A stretch of DNA of 17,677 nucleotides, from NCBI GenBank assembly GCA_018333775.1, contig JAGXSO010000150.1:1-17677 (forward strand), written 5' to 3'. Source of the stretch: Truepera sp. (GTDB lineage: Bacteria; Deinococcota; Deinococci; Deinococcales; Trueperaceae). Under the pieces are notes generated by a model. The model was not told where the DNA came from, ran no database searches, and worked only from the letters and a program-made list of their open reading frames with translations. Both the position numbers and the translations under genes were made by a program. Shown in pieces: positions 1 through 7,236 of the stretch; the first letter of the stretch is position 1; every line of letters starts with the position of its first letter.

Positions 1-3000
1 GGGGGGATTTGGTGGCAATGGTCGTGTCAGCATCCCCTTTAACGCTCTCGGTGCTGGTGGACAGAACTTGGAAGTCGCGGCTGCCGTCGCGGTAGACGGT
101 GATCCCCTTGCAACCGGTCTCGAAGGCCAGGCGGTAAGCGTCAAAGACATCTTGCACCGTAGCTTGATGGGGCATGTTAATCGTCTTGCTGATCGAGTTT
201 GCCACCATCTTACCGCCACCATCGAAGGTGGTTTGCACCACCCCCTGCATCTTGACGTGATCTTCCGGGGCGATGTCATGAGCGCAGACCAGCACCGACC
301 TAACTTTGCTCGGGATGAACGCAAGCCCTTGCACGCTGCCGTGGTTGGCCGCTACCGCTGCCACCACCTTGTCCCAGTCCCAGCTCCCGCTCTGAGCATA
401 GTCAGGGTGGGGGTCGTAGTGTTCCAAAAGCTCCTTAAAAAGCGGGTGGATCAGGCTCTTGTACTCGCTGCCTACACGGCGGTAGATAAACGGCGCAAAG
501 ACCGGCTCGATGCCGCTGCTGACGCCCATCAGCATGCTGGTGGTACCGGTCGGCGCCACGGTGAGCAGCGCCACGTTGCGCCGGGGCGCCTCCAGGCTGC
601 TCTTGTCGGCCTCCGGGAACGGGCCCCGCTCCTCGGCCAGCGCCTCACTGGCCGCAGTAGCCTGATCGCGCAGTTCCCCGATCATCCGCGCTACCGCCTG
701 CCGGCCTGCCTCCGAATCGTAGCGGTAGCCCATCTTAATCAGCGCATCGGCCAGACCCATGATGCCGAGCCCCAAGCGGCGCAGCCGCATCGACATCGTG
801 CGGTTATCCTCTAGGGCGAACTTGTTGACTTCGAGCACATTGTCGAGGAAGCGGACGCAGGTCGCCACGTCCTGGCGGAACTCGTCCCAGGCAAAGCCGT
901 CGGTGCCGGTGTTGGGGGTACTCACGTACTGAGCAAGGTTGATGGCGCCCAGGTCGCAGGGTTCGCCGGGAAAAAGCGGGATTTCGCCGCAATTGTGAGC
1001 TGAGATACCATTAGCGTCAAAGGCGTGGACGTGTTCAACGGTGACGTCGAAGACCTCTTCCTCACCGTTTGGTTCGATAGCGATAATCTTATCGCTGAAG
1101 GTTTCAGACCTTGGCTGAAGTTGATAGCCGGCTAACAGCGTATTCAGGCGCTGCTGCTTGCTGGCGTTCTCAAAGCGCATGTGATTCTGCCAGGCCAGCA
1201 GATTGTCATTGCTGAAGACCAGTTCGTGATCAGCTTTGCAGTAATAGCGGCGGGAACCGCCCTTGCCATCTGGCAACATCCGATACTGTGCTGGGCGGCG
1301 ATCAGCATGAACAGTCGCAATAATACCGAGCCTTGCCAGCATGCGCTGCACGCGTTGGAGCAGCGTCAGATCACACTGCGCCAGGCGGATCGAGATGCCG
1401 TTTTTGTGTGTCCCCTGCACAGAGCCGTCAGCATCAAACAGTCCGGATAAAAACCCACAGTAAAAGTCGTAGCTGGCCCTTTCAACCTCGTCGGTTACGG
1501 TTTTGTGACCGTGCATGATGCCATAGCCGGCAGCCAGCTTGGCGACCTCTGACGAGGCAATGCGCACTTTGCGCTCACCTTTGGTAACCCACACCTTACC
1601 ACCGGGACAGACGCGCGCTATACCATTCTGCGCAAGCTCGGCGAGCGCCTCAGCGTGCTCCCCCCAAAAGTCGAGGCACGCCATCGGCTCCGCTTTATCC
1701 ATGGCAAAGGTGCCGTCACCTACCAGCGTGCCCAGCAGCCACCCCTCGATATAGCTGCCCCGACCCTGCCAAGGGGTGGCAGTGCGGTGGTTCTGCAAGG
1801 CAATCGTATCGCCAACGCTGAGATGTGCCACCTCTGTCCAGGTCGTGCTGATCTGACGGTTGCGCCCTTTTTTGACCTGCTTGAGCTTATGGTTGCTCGT
1901 TAAGCGCAGCTCAAACCCCCGCTTAGTTTTGACCTTAAAGACAGGTTTAACACCTGTCGACCAAAATCCCTGCGACACCAGGCCATACACTTTGCCGTCG
2001 ACCGTGGCGCAAAACCGCTTCCCAACGAGGTCTTTTACCTGCCGCACGCCGACATGCGTCTGCACCCAGGTGTCTGCCGTAACACACGGATTCGTCGCCT
2101 TGATGTCGCCATAGGCCGCTCGCATCGGGTTGTAGGCGTTGATCCGGTCGATGAAAATCAGTCCCGGCTCGCCGGTCTGCCAGGCGTGGTCGGCGATCTC
2201 ATACAGCGTGCCGCTCACGGTCTTGGAGCGGCGCATGAAATCGTCGCTGACGAGCACGCTGATGTTGAAGGTGCTAATGTCGCCCTCAGTCTTCTCGCGG
2301 TCTAAGTCCTTGGCGGTGATGAAGTCCTGGATGTCGGGGTGGGTGATCGACATCGTCGCCATCCCAGCGCCACGCCTCGAACCGCCTTGCCTGATCACTC
2401 TCAGTGTCGGGGCGTAGACATAGCGCAACGTCGCCACCGGCCCGGCGTACTCGGCGCCGCCTAGGGACGCCCAGTAGGCGAAGTTGTCAAATACCTCTAC
2501 TGCAAAGCTGCTGGGGCCGGAGCTGGTGCCGCCGGAGCCGTTGACCGGCGTTCCTTCGGGGCGTAGCTCGCTCAGCGACAGCAGGATGTTCTCGCCACCC
2601 ATCAGCCGGGTGGCCATCTCCGCGGCGTTCTGCCAGATACTTTCGACCGAATCACCTACCGTCAGCACCGTGGCAGCGGGGGCTGTCTCGGTCTCTACAA
2701 ACTGCGCGTAGCGATAGCCGCGCGTGACATACTTGCCATGCACCAGATCCAGGTAGGTGCCGGTCTTGACCTTGTCATAGTCGGGGTGGCTGGTCGCGAT
2801 GGTGAGGTAGAGCTTGCCCGCCCGCTTGGGGTAGGGGCGCTTGGGTAGCAGCGGGTCAAGGTTTAAGCCATTACCGCCGCCGACTTTAGTCACTAGAGCT
2901 AGCTTGGTGGCGAGGCGGAGCACCCAGGCATCAGTTCCCTCGATTTCGGGAGAGCCGTCCTGGACAAAACAATTTAACACGTTACCGTGGCTCGTCGCCG

Positions 3001-3235
3001 CGCCAGCCAGCACCCGGCCACCGGGGCAGAAACGCTTGCCCACCATCAGCTCATAGAACCGCTCGGTATAGTAGTCCCGCTCCTGCGCCTCGGGGCTCGC
3101 TACCCAGGCCGCCACCCGGCGGAACATCTCTTCGATCGTCTGGTCGGACGGCTGGAAGTATTGGCGTTTAGCAATGGCTACCGCGTGGGGATCAAAGTTT
3201 AGCAGTGTAGCAGCCGGCGTCGGAACCTTACCCAT
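1..3235 (-). CDS. nrdJ: Adenosylcobalamin-dependent (class II) ribonucleotide reductase with intein, 3' end outside window
   Basis: The frame is open from ATG at 3235 to the left window edge (1078 codons, about 713 of them extein), so the C-terminus is missing. The enzyme reduces ribonucleotides to deoxyribonucleotides in the cytoplasm using a B12-derived thiyl radical. Visible landmarks are NCFV near residue 118 (first redox Cys), a glycine-rich VGGGNGLNLDP stretch, RQGGSRRGAG, NPCGEIPLFPGEPC (radical Cys and, 11 residues on, the second redox Cys), CDLGAINL, APTGT and GCKGITVYRDGSR. The NPCGE-to-Cys spacing of 11 matches Thermotoga-type NrdJ. The start is supported by AAGGAGAGGTC directly upstream. 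The only interruption is the in-frame intein at 992-2086; no frameshift was found in the stretches translated base by base. Class II rather than class I is inferred from these motifs. A B12 riboswitch was looked for upstream and not seen. Confidence 0.95.
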   Translation of the reverse strand, partial: MGKVPTPAATLLNFDPHAVAIAKRQYFQPSDQTIEEMFRRVAAWVASPEAQERDYYTERFYELMVGKRFCPGGRVLAGAATSHGNVLNCFVQDGSPEIEGTDAWVLRLATKLALVTKVGGGNGLNLDPLLPKRPYPKRAGKLYLTIATSHPDYDKVKTGTYLDLVHGKYVTRGYRYAQFVETETAPAATVLTVGDSVESIWQNAAEMATRLMGGENILLSLSELRPEGTPVNGSGGTSSGPSSFAVEVFDNFAYWASLGGAEYAGPVATLRYVYAPTLRVIRQGGSRRGAGMATMSITHPDIQDFITAKDLDREKTEGDISTFNISVLVSDDFMRRSKTVSGTLYEIADHAWQTGEPGLIFIDRINAYNPMRAAYGDIKATNPCVTADTWVQTHVGVRQVKDLVGKRFCATVDGKVYGLVSQGFWSTGVKPVFKVKTKRGFELRLTSNHKLKQVKKGRNRQISTTWTEVAHLSVGDTIALQNHRTATPWQGRGSYIEGWLLGTLVGDGTFAMDKAEPMACLDFWGEHAEALAELAQNGIARVCPGGKVWVTKGERKVRIASSEVAKLAAGYGIMHGHKTVTDEVERASYDFYCGFLSGLFDADGSVQGTHKNGISIRLAQCDLTLLQRVQRMLARLGIIATVHADRRPAQYRMLPDGKGGSRRYYCKADHELVFSNDNLLAWQNHMRFENASKQQRLNTLLAGYQLQPRSETFSDKIIAIEPNGEEEVFDVTVEHVHAFDANGISAHNCGEIPLFPGEPCDLGAINLAQYVSTPNTGTDGFAWDEFRQDVATCVRFLDNVLEVNKFALEDNRTMSMRLRRLGLGIMGLADALIKMGYRYDSEAGRQAVARMIGELRDQATAASEALAEERGPFPEADKSSLEAPRRNVALLTVAPTGTTSMLMGVSSGIEPVFAPFIYRRVGSEYKSLIHPLFKELLEHYDPHPDYAQSGSWDWDKVVAAVAANHGSVQGLAFIPSKVRSVLVCAHDIAPEDHVKMQGVVQTTFDGGGKMVANSISKTINMPHQATVQDVFDAYRLAFETGCKGITVYRDGSRDFQVLSTSTESVKGDADTTIATKSP
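992..2086 (-). other. LAGLIDADG homing-endonuclease intein inserted in nrdJ (NPC site)
   Basis: This is a 365-residue in-frame insertion. Block A is CVTADTWV (Cys1), block B is LTSNHKL (TxxH), the two dodecapeptide endonuclease motifs are WLLGTLVGDGTF (about residue 116) and SGLFDADGSV (about residue 214), block F is VFDVTVEHVHAF, and the C-terminal splice motif is GISAHN followed by Cys. Removing it joins ATNP to CGEIPL, restoring the conserved reductase motif, which fixes both boundaries. The +1 nucleophile is therefore the reductase's own radical cysteine. Both endonuclease Asp residues are present, so the homing endonuclease may still be active; that is inference. Inteins at this conserved reductase position are known in other bacteria and archaea. 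Confidence 0.95.
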
Positions 3236-3261
3236 GACCTCTCCTTTGGCTTAACAGCAAT

Positions 3262-3297
3262 ATCGCGAAGCTTAATCCATATCTGGCGCTTAGTCAA
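3262..3297 (-). promoter_or_regulatory. Candidate sigma70-type promoter of nrdJ
   Basis: Read on the minus strand, TTGACT (3292-3297) and TAAGCT (3269-3274) are separated by exactly 17 bp, giving a start near 3262 and a leader of about 27 nt that contains the AAGGAG ribosome site of nrdJ. A second possible -35 (TTGACA, 3424-3429) lies farther upstream, with only a poor -10 at usual spacing. Confidence 0.45.
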
Positions 3298-3397
3298 GAG
3301 CCTGATACTACATCTTGCACTAATATCGGCAGACATCCCCGAGTTGCTAAGCGGTGCGCTCGCTCGGTAAGCTACGGTGCATTGGTCCAGCTTATCA

Positions 3398-3413
3398 CTA
3401 CTAGATATAGTAT
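3398..3413. promoter_or_regulatory. NrdR-like box upstream of nrdJ
   Basis: The core CTAGATATAG matches CwAtATaTwG, the centre of the NrdR box, at nine of ten positions, and about 12 of 16 positions match over the whole box. NrdR represses ribonucleotide reductase genes. The box lies just downstream of the upstream TTGACA (minus strand 3424-3429), where a bound repressor would block that promoter. NrdR boxes usually occur in pairs and no convincing second copy was found, so this is tentative. Confidence 0.35.
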
Positions 3414-3422
3414 GCAAGATGA

Positions 3423-3452
3423 TTGTCAATACCAGCTAATGTATCTTATTAG
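3423..3452 (+). promoter_or_regulatory. Possible promoter of the membrane-protein gene at 3484
   Basis: TTGTCA (3423-3428) and TATTAG (3447-3452) are separated by 18 bp, giving a leader of about 25 nt before ATG 3484. No clear Shine-Dalgarno sequence follows it. Confidence 0.35.
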
Positions 3453-3483
3453 AAAGTGGCTAGCTGTGCGGTAGACTCAGCTC

Positions 3484-4236
3484 ATGCTCGAAGAGCTAAC
3501 GGGAGCGGTTCAGCTCTTGCAGCGCGACCCAGTGCTCGGCTACAGCTTGCTGGCAAGCCTATTGTTGGCTGCCGTGTCGCTCAGTTCAGGGTTAGCGCGG
3601 CTCGACTTTGTGGTGCTGGCTAAAGCCTCCGTGTTGCTGCGGATGGCTTTCCTGGTGGGGCTAGCCGCAGCCCTGCGCCACCTTGGTGAGACAGCCGACA
3701 ACCTGCTCTGGCAAGGCGCCATTACTGGGGCCTGGCACCTTCCGCTCTATTTGCTGGCGCTTGGCTACGGACCGAGCGTCGGGCTGGCAGCGGCTGGGCT
3801 AATGGCCGTTATAGCTGTCCCCAGCGGCTGGGGCGAGGCGCTGTTGGCGCATCAGCTCTTAATCCTGGGCTGGCTGGCTATCTATCCCAGCCCTCGTCAC
3901 TACCGCTGGGCCGGACCGCTCAACGTTGCCCTGGCTTATGGGCTGACCTGGATAACCGGCGGCGTCGCGATGACCTACGTCACCACCGGTGCGGTGCAGC
4001 TCAGCTTCTTCTGGACAGGCCAGCAGGTGGAGCTGATCGGCCTGGCGCTGGCGATGGCCGCGCTGCTGCTATTTGGCCCCAACTTCTACCAATCTTTCTT
4101 CGCTGCCTCACGCCTGACACCTCCAGCGGCACCGCAGACTCGCCCTCGCCAACCCACGCTTATCGCGATCCCGCCACCGCTAACGCGGCGGCGCACTCCC
4201 AAACGCCAGCTTACACCTCCCCGCTTCGACGAGTGA
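3484..4236 (+). CDS. Multi-pass membrane protein of unknown function
   Basis: I do not recognise this 250-residue protein. Hydrophobic stretches at about 17-38, 43-65, 80-95, 98-113, 119-135, 143-165 and 181-200 suggest six or seven membrane spans. The last ~40 residues form a Pro/Arg-rich tail (TPPAAPQ, PPPLTRRR) that is probably cytosolic by the positive-inside rule. I see no transporter signature, EExxxR protease motif or nucleotide-binding motif. It is the only + strand gene among minus-strand neighbours and is transcribed divergently from nrdJ. The first ATG is used, but the upstream sequence (GGTAGACTCAGCTC) has no good ribosome site, so the start is less certain than the frame. It converges on the beta-barrel-like gene at 4272. 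Confidence 0.75.
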   Translation: MLEELTGAVQLLQRDPVLGYSLLASLLLAAVSLSSGLARLDFVVLAKASVLLRMAFLVGLAAALRHLGETADNLLWQGAITGAWHLPLYLLALGYGPSVGLAAAGLMAVIAVPSGWGEALLAHQLLILGWLAIYPSPRHYRWAGPLNVALAYGLTWITGGVAMTYVTTGAVQLSFFWTGQQVELIGLALAMAALLLFGPNFYQSFFAASRLTPPAAPQTRPRQPTLIAIPPPLTRRRTPKRQLTPPRFDE

Positions 4237-4241
4237 AGCGG
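4221..4241. terminator. Stem-loop at the convergent gene ends
   Basis: CCGCTTC and GAAGCGG form a perfect 7-bp stem with a 7-nt loop that spans the TGA stop (4234-4236) of the + gene. No U-run follows on either strand, so it is at best a weak or factor-assisted terminator. Confidence 0.3.
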
Positions 4242-4271
4242 GTTGCTCAGCGACTCTACGCCGCTGCTACC

Positions 4272-4730
4272 TTAAAAGTGATAGTTAAAACCGACCGCTC
4301 CGCCGAAGGTCGGAATGACGCTTGGGCGACCGATACCGATGCCGGCCCCAAGCGATAGTTCTGCGAAGACTCCCAGCGGGTCCAGCCCTAGATCGGTGAA
4401 ACGGAACTCGCCGCCGAGCAGCCCGTGAATACTAACCAAGGCGCCGCCGCCACCGAAGTCGATAGCCGGGCCACCGCCCACATACACGGTAAACGGACGC
4501 TCGACCGCCACCACGTTCAGCGCATCGATCCCGACGCCGAAGCTGACGTCGTTGCCGCGCACCCGCAAGTTGGCGCTGACCCGCAAATCGAAACCGTTGG
4601 CAAGGGCGTTTTCGACGCCGTAATGGAGCGTGACGCCGAGCGGATAGCCGCTGCGGAGGCCGAACCAGCTCTGGGCCTGGACTGTGCTGAGTACCAGGGC
4701 GATTATGATCAAGCCGATAATACGCTTCAT
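4272..4730 (-). CDS. Small secreted, Gly-rich beta-barrel-like envelope protein
   Basis: This 152-residue protein starts with a clear Sec signal peptide (MKRIIGLIIIALVLS..., probable cleavage after VQAQ or VQA). The mature part has alternating hydrophobic/polar stretches rich in glycine, with a C-terminal GFNYHF ending in aromatic Phe. That pattern is typical of small outer-membrane or envelope beta-barrels. A GTG farther upstream (4745) is in frame, but GAGAGGAAGAT sits just before ATG 4730, so the latter is preferred. It lies 69 bp downstream of the second phnE, in the same direction, so read-through from the phn operon is possible, but its function is unknown. The barrel assignment is from pattern only. 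Confidence 0.7.
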   Translation of the reverse strand: MKRIIGLIIIALVLSTVQAQSWFGLRSGYPLGVTLHYGVENALANGFDLRVSANLRVRGNDVSFGVGIDALNVVAVERPFTVYVGGGPAIDFGGGGALVSIHGLLGGEFRFTDLGLDPLGVFAELSLGAGIGIGRPSVIPTFGGAVGFNYHF

Positions 4731-4799
4731 ATCTTCCTCTCTCACGTTGCTGCTGCCCCTCTAATTTTTGCGGTTTTGGGCGGGCCGCGGAGTGAGCAA

Positions 4800-5624
4800 T
4801 TACACTAGGCGGCGGCGGATGCTGCTGCTGATCACGTCCACTATGACAATAAAGGCAATGATGACCAGCAGAATCATGGAGATCTCTTCCCAGCGGCGGA
4901 ACTGGATGCGCTGAATTAACAGGCCGCCGATGCCCCCTGCCCCAACCAGCCCTAGGACGGACGCGGCGCGCAGGTTGATCTCGAAGCGGTAGAGCACGTT
5001 GCTAGCGAACTCCGGCAGCACCTGCGGCACCACCGCATAGATGAAGGTATGGATTGGACCGGCGCCGGTAGCGCGCAGAGCTTCGCCCGGACCCGGGTCG
5101 ATCGATTCGATAATGTCGGAGAACATCTTGCCCAAAAAGCCGACCGAGTTGATTCCTAGTGCCATGATCCCTGCGACCGCGCCAGGACCCACGGAGGCCA
5201 CGAAGATGATGGCAAAGAGCAGTTCGGGGAAGACGCGGATCGCTGCCAGCAAGCCGCGCCCGGGCAACGCGAAGCGGTTGCCGCCCACCAGGTTGGCCGC
5301 CGAGATGAATGCCACCGGTACGGCCAGCGCACCGGCGATCACCGTACCGATCACCGCCATATAGAGCGTCTCCATCATGGCGGCTAAGGCGCGCGAAAAG
5401 ATGGCGGCATCGGGGTTAGTCAGGCCGCGCCAGAGCGGCGGGAGATTGCGCTCGAGCCCGCTTAGGATCCGCTCCCAACTGACGTTGCTTAAGGTCAAAA
5501 GGCCGGCGGCGGTAATACCGAGAATTGCCAACACCAGCAGGTACTGCCAGAGCTTAGTGCGCCGGGCATGGGGGGGCAGCGGCGGGACGACAACCGGTGT
5601 GGCGGTGCGCAAGCGGCTAGCCAT
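4800..5624 (-). CDS. phnE: Phosphonate/phosphite-type ABC transporter permease (second PhnE)
   Basis: This 274-residue inner-membrane permease of the binding-protein-dependent transport family carries the importer's translocation path together with the other PhnE. An N-terminal span lies at about 26-45 and four to five spans lie between 80 and 265. The cytoplasmic EAA loop that docks on the ATPase reads EALRATGAG...VVPQVLPEF (about 181-205), followed by RAASVLGLVGAGGIG, a hallmark of PhnE permeases. Its ATG overlaps the TGA of the upstream phnE by one base (TGATG), indicating translational coupling. Two different PhnE paralogues in one operon point to a heterodimeric channel. Confidence 0.93.
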   Translation of the reverse strand: MASRLRTATPVVVPPLPPHARRTKLWQYLLVLAILGITAAGLLTLSNVSWERILSGLERNLPPLWRGLTNPDAAIFSRALAAMMETLYMAVIGTVIAGALAVPVAFISAANLVGGNRFALPGRGLLAAIRVFPELLFAIIFVASVGPGAVAGIMALGINSVGFLGKMFSDIIESIDPGPGEALRATGAGPIHTFIYAVVPQVLPEFASNVLYRFEINLRAASVLGLVGAGGIGGLLIQRIQFRRWEEISMILLVIIAFIVIVDVISSSIRRRLV

Positions 5625-6418
5625 CAGGTCAACCTCGCGCGGATATAAGCCGAAATGCTGTCGATGATAATCACCACTGCAAAGATCACGATCAACAGCA
5701 CCGCAATCCGCTGGTACTGGAAAAGCGCCACGTAGCGGTTAAGCAAAAAGCCGATCCCTCCGGCACCGACAAAGCCCAGCACCGTTGAGGCGCGCACATT
5801 GACCTCAAAGATGTAGATGATGTAAGACAACAGGCTGGCCGCTACTTGCGGCACCGCTCCGTAGACTATCACCTGGGTGCCGCTAGCGCCCGCTGCCTTG
5901 AGCGCTTCGATGGGACCAGGGTCGATGGCCTCAACGTATTCACTCCCCAGTTTGGCTAGGATCGACAGCGTGAAGATAGTGATAGCCACCACGCCGGGCA
6001 AGGGGCCGAACGAGAGAATAGCCACCAGCACTGCGGCGTAGAGCAGATCGGGAATGGAGCGCATGACCGTCATTAGGGTGCGGGAGAACCACATCAGTAC
6101 GGGATGCGGACTAGTATTGCGCGACGACCAGAACAGCCAGGGAGTGCCTAGCAAAACGCCGAATAGCGTCCCCAGCCAGGCCATCTGCAAAGTCTCAATG
6201 AGCGGACGCCAGATCTGCGGCAGAGCGCGCTGCCAGTCGGGCGGCCAGAAGTTGCCGAAGAAAAGGACGAAATCGACCAGGCTCCCCCACAAATCGTCGA
6301 TGCGGAAGTTGGTTTCACGTAGCGAGATAAGCAGTAGCCCGGCAATGACTAGCCACGTCGACCAGCTCAGCAGCCGGGGCAGTAGCGGGGGCTGTGGTAC
6401 TGCGCTAGGCAGCGCCAC
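5624..6418 (-). CDS. phnE: Phosphonate/phosphite-type ABC transporter permease (first PhnE)
   Basis: This is a permease paralogue of about 265 residues. Its EAA loop is EALKAAGAS...GAVPQVAAS and it carries RASTVLGFVGAGGIG, with membrane spans throughout from about residue 20. The frame can be extended upstream to 6493, but that would bury 89 bp in phnC. GTG at 6418 is preceded by AAGGAG (10 nt) and leaves a 14-bp overlap with the phnC stop, so it is the better start. It acts in the inner membrane with PhnC (ATPase) and PhnD (binding protein). The substrate class (phosphonate, phosphite or a related oxyanion) cannot be told from the permease. Confidence 0.93.
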   Translation of the reverse strand: MALPSAVPQPPLLPRLLSWSTWLVIAGLLLISLRETNFRIDDLWGSLVDFVLFFGNFWPPDWQRALPQIWRPLIETLQMAWLGTLFGVLLGTPWLFWSSRNTSPHPVLMWFSRTLMTVMRSIPDLLYAAVLVAILSFGPLPGVVAITIFTLSILAKLGSEYVEAIDPGPIEALKAAGASGTQVIVYGAVPQVAASLLSYIIYIFEVNVRASTVLGFVGAGGIGFLLNRYVALFQYQRIAVLLIVIFAVVIIIDSISAYIRARLT

Positions 6419-7175
6419 GGAGATCTTTCTCCTTGTCGATAGGGCGCCCGTAAATCTCTTCGAAAACTTTATTAGTGGCAGCTTCGGGCGCACCGTCGAA
6501 GACGATCAAGCCATCCCGCATACCGATGATGCGGTCGGCGTAGTCGCGGGCCAGATCGATGAAATGGAGGTTGACCAGGGTGGTGATACCGTCCTCGCGA
6601 GCGATCCGCTTAAGGTCGCTCAAGACCGCATGGGAGGTAGGCGGATCGAGGCTGGCTACCGGCTCGTCAGCCAGCATCACCTTGGGCTGCTGGGCCAGCG
6701 CTCGAGCGATGCCGACCCGCTGCTGCTGGCCACCCGAGAGCGCATCGGCACGGGCGAAGGCCTTCTCCGGGATGCCGACCCGGCGCAGGCAGTCATGAGC
6801 CAGCGCCAAGTCTGCCTTGGCGAAGAGCCCCAGCAGGCTGGTGTAAGGGTTGACTTGTCCCAGACGGCCGGAGAGCACGTTGCGCAGCACGGTAGAGCGC
6901 TTGACCAGGTTGAAGGTCTGAAAGATCATGCCGATCTCGGCCCGCATCTGCCTGAGCGCCTTGCTGCGAGCCTGGGTGACCGACCTGCCACCGACCAATA
7001 CCTCGCCGCCGGACGGCACCACCAGGTTGTTAACAGTGCGGATCAGGGTAGACTTGCCCGCGCCGGATAGCCCGACAACGACCACAAACTGCCCCTTAGG
7101 GACCTCCAGGGTGACCCCTTTTAGGGCGCGAAGTCCTCCTGGGTAAGTGACCTGTGTGTTCCTAAACTCGATCAT
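6405..7175 (-). CDS. phnC: Phosphonate/phosphite-type ABC transporter ATP-binding protein
   Basis: This 256-residue cytoplasmic ATPase energises the PhnDCE importer. It has Walker A GLSGAGKST (35-43), a Q-loop in MIFQTFNLV (about 84-91), the ABC signature LSGGQQQR (146-153), Walker B VMLADEP (166-172), a D-loop ASLDP and an H-loop His at 204 (VNLHFIDLA). The FQTFNLVKRSTVLRNVLSGR stretch is typical of PhnC rather than of other importer ATPases. The start ATG is 61 bp after the phnD stop, with only a weak ribosome site and a strong hairpin in between, suggesting lower expression than phnD. The 3' end overlaps phnE. Confidence 0.95.
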   Translation of the reverse strand: MIEFRNTQVTYPGGLRALKGVTLEVPKGQFVVVVGLSGAGKSTLIRTVNNLVVPSGGEVLVGGRSVTQARSKALRQMRAEIGMIFQTFNLVKRSTVLRNVLSGRLGQVNPYTSLLGLFAKADLALAHDCLRRVGIPEKAFARADALSGGQQQRVGIARALAQQPKVMLADEPVASLDPPTSHAVLSDLKRIAREDGITTLVNLHFIDLARDYADRIIGMRDGLIVFDGAPEAATNKVFEEIYGRPIDKEKDLRGAA

Positions 7176-7189
7176 CTAGCTCATCATAA

Positions 7190-7216
7190 AGGACCTCGAG
7201 CCGGGCTCGAGGTCCT
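7190..7216 (-). terminator. Intercistronic hairpin between phnD and phnC
   Basis: AGGACCTCGAGCC and GGCTCGAGGTCCT are perfectly complementary (13 bp, of which about 11 can pair around a 5-nt loop). It starts about 20 nt after the phnD stop and lacks a long U-run. Such hairpins after binding-protein genes commonly protect the upstream message or attenuate read-through, giving more PhnD than PhnC/E; the role here is inferred. Confidence 0.7.
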
Positions 7217-7236
7217 AAGTCGATATCAAGAGCGCC

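Noticed and set aside
68..814. Long + strand open frame (248 codons) opposite nrdJ
   Set aside because: It is antisense to well-conserved reductase sequence and has an Arg/His-rich, non-protein-like composition; a GC-driven shadow.
3236..3483. Cobalamin riboswitch in front of the B12-dependent reductase
   Set aside because: No B12-box-like sequence or suitable multi-stem leader was seen; the likely leader is only about 27 nt.
6419..6493. N-terminal extension of the first PhnE
   Set aside because: It would overlap phnC by 89 bp and is not PhnE-like; GTG 6418 with AAGGAG is a better start.
6054..7070. 338-codon + strand open frame opposite phnE and phnC
   Set aside because: The minus strand encodes unmistakable PhnE and PhnC motifs across the whole stretch; no ribosome site or family resemblance on the + strand.
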